DNA from: Acidobacteriota bacterium
Lineage (GTDB): Bacteria; Acidobacteriota; Aminicenantia; Aminicenantales; Aminicenantaceae
DNA: 40,368 bases
Direction of reading: 5' to 3'
Assembly (NCBI GenBank): GCA_018894615.1
Contig: JAHIPL010000186.1
Span: 1-40,368 of the forward strand
The notes under the pieces were generated by a model. The model saw nothing but the letters and a program-made list of their open reading frames with translations. It made no database searches and was not told where the DNA came from. Every line of letters starts with the position of its first letter. Position 1 is the stretch's first letter. Positions 40,174 through 40,368 of the stretch are shown here, piece by piece. Position numbers and translations under genes: made by a program.

Positions 40174-40190
40174 GGCGTTTATCAAACGTC
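40174..40190 (+). promoter_or_regulatory. Dyad upstream of recA, possible LexA-type operator
   Basis: GGCGTTTATCAAACGTC holds the inverted repeat CGTTT-ATC-AAACG and lies 52 bases before the recA start. Its position suits an SOS operator, but it matches neither the E. coli nor the Gram-positive box, so this is tentative. Confidence 0.35.
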
Positions 40191-40242
40191 TTTCTGTAGG
40201 GTAACGGACACCGGCCTGAACACGCAGAGCGGAGGAGAAGAT

Positions 40243-40368
40243 ATGAGTCAAGAAAAAGACACCAACGGGGGAAACAAAGAACGGGCCATCGAAGCGGCTG
40301 TTCTTCAGATCGAAAAACAGTTCGGCAAGGGATCGGTCATGAAGCTCGGGCAGAAGGAGGCCGCCATC
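40243..40368 (+). CDS. recA: Recombinase RecA (N-terminal part; runs off the window)
   Basis: The visible 42 residues start at an ATG with GGAGGAG five bases upstream. After a short polar N-terminus comes AIEAAVLQIEKQFGKGSVMKL, the highly conserved start of the RecA core. RecA forms filaments on single-stranded DNA for strand exchange and triggers LexA cleavage. The P-loop lies beyond the window. It may have its own promoter in the 85-base gap or share that of the preceding gene; I see no clear -35/-10 pair in the gap. Confidence 0.95.
   Translation, partial: MSQEKDTNGGNKERAIEAAVLQIEKQFGKGSVMKLGQKEAAI

Noticed and set aside
40146-40174. TTGACG as -35 box of a recA promoter
   Set aside because: The sequence 17 bases downstream (TTCCAG) is not a -10 box.

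Overview
The window looks like one contiguous piece of a bacterial chromosome with moderate GC and dense, mostly overlapping genes. It has a diderm cell plan: two TolC-type outer-membrane proteins, an RND pump, periplasmic adaptors and a predicted outer-membrane barrel. Tat translocation, an ECF sigma/anti-sigma pair, a divergent Hfq, a CBM9/DUF5916 barrel protein and ferredoxin-linked redox enzymes are also present. This suits an anaerobic or facultative member of the Acidobacteriota/Aminicenantes neighbourhood. That placement is inference from gene content; no rRNA or tRNA gene is present to test it. I saw no mobile element, CRISPR array or rRNA/tRNA gene, and no gene-free stretch longer than 300 bases.

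Layout. (1) 1-5533, minus: S41 protease, rpiB, an SHMT-like enzyme, purD, purE and the start of an mtaB-like gene, a tight operon for purine, one-carbon and pentose metabolism. (2) 5637-10685, plus: a strong promoter, then tatA, tatC, a DUF362 protein, an aldehyde dehydrogenase, a UPF0200-like kinase and a dCMP-deaminase-like protein, nearly all joined by start/stop overlaps. (3) 10702-11541, minus: an unrecognised protein with an internal AG-strand repeat. (4) 11663-13329, plus: queC-queD-queE. (5) 13358-17840, minus: hfq, pdxA, queF, a UbiA-family prenyltransferase, a second DUF362 protein and an SGNH hydrolase, all behind one promoter. Queuosine synthesis is therefore split between regions 4 and 5.

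(6) 17849-23407, minus: a three-gene heavy-metal RND efflux operon (outer-membrane factor, adaptor, pump). (7) 23500-32267, minus: ECF sigma factor, anti-sigma factor, Spy/CpxP-like protein, MacA-like adaptor, ABC ATPase, MacB-like permease, TolC-like protein and a DUF5916 protein. It reads as an envelope-stress and efflux operon. A matching promoter-like motif (GGAAG, 17-18 bases, GTCTAA) lies before the sigma gene and before the next small secreted protein (32434-32823), suggesting a small sigma regulon.

(8) 32966-37020, plus: the most unusual unit. Two tandem KorB-like proteins keep the four cysteines expected for a [4Fe-4S] cluster but have degraded thiamine-diphosphate motifs, and no alpha or gamma subunit is present. 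They are followed by a two-cluster ferredoxin and NfnA- and NfnB-like flavoproteins, all translationally coupled. I read this as a possible undescribed electron-transfer complex. (9) 37021-40368, plus: radC, fhs, a small membrane-anchored protein and the start of recA.

A recurring regulatory theme is a -10-like hexamer placed only 3-12 bases before a start codon that lacks a Shine-Dalgarno sequence (queC, the RND operon, the KorB-like operon, possibly radC). This suggests leaderless or near-leaderless transcripts at the heads of operons, with ordinary ribosome binding sites inside operons.
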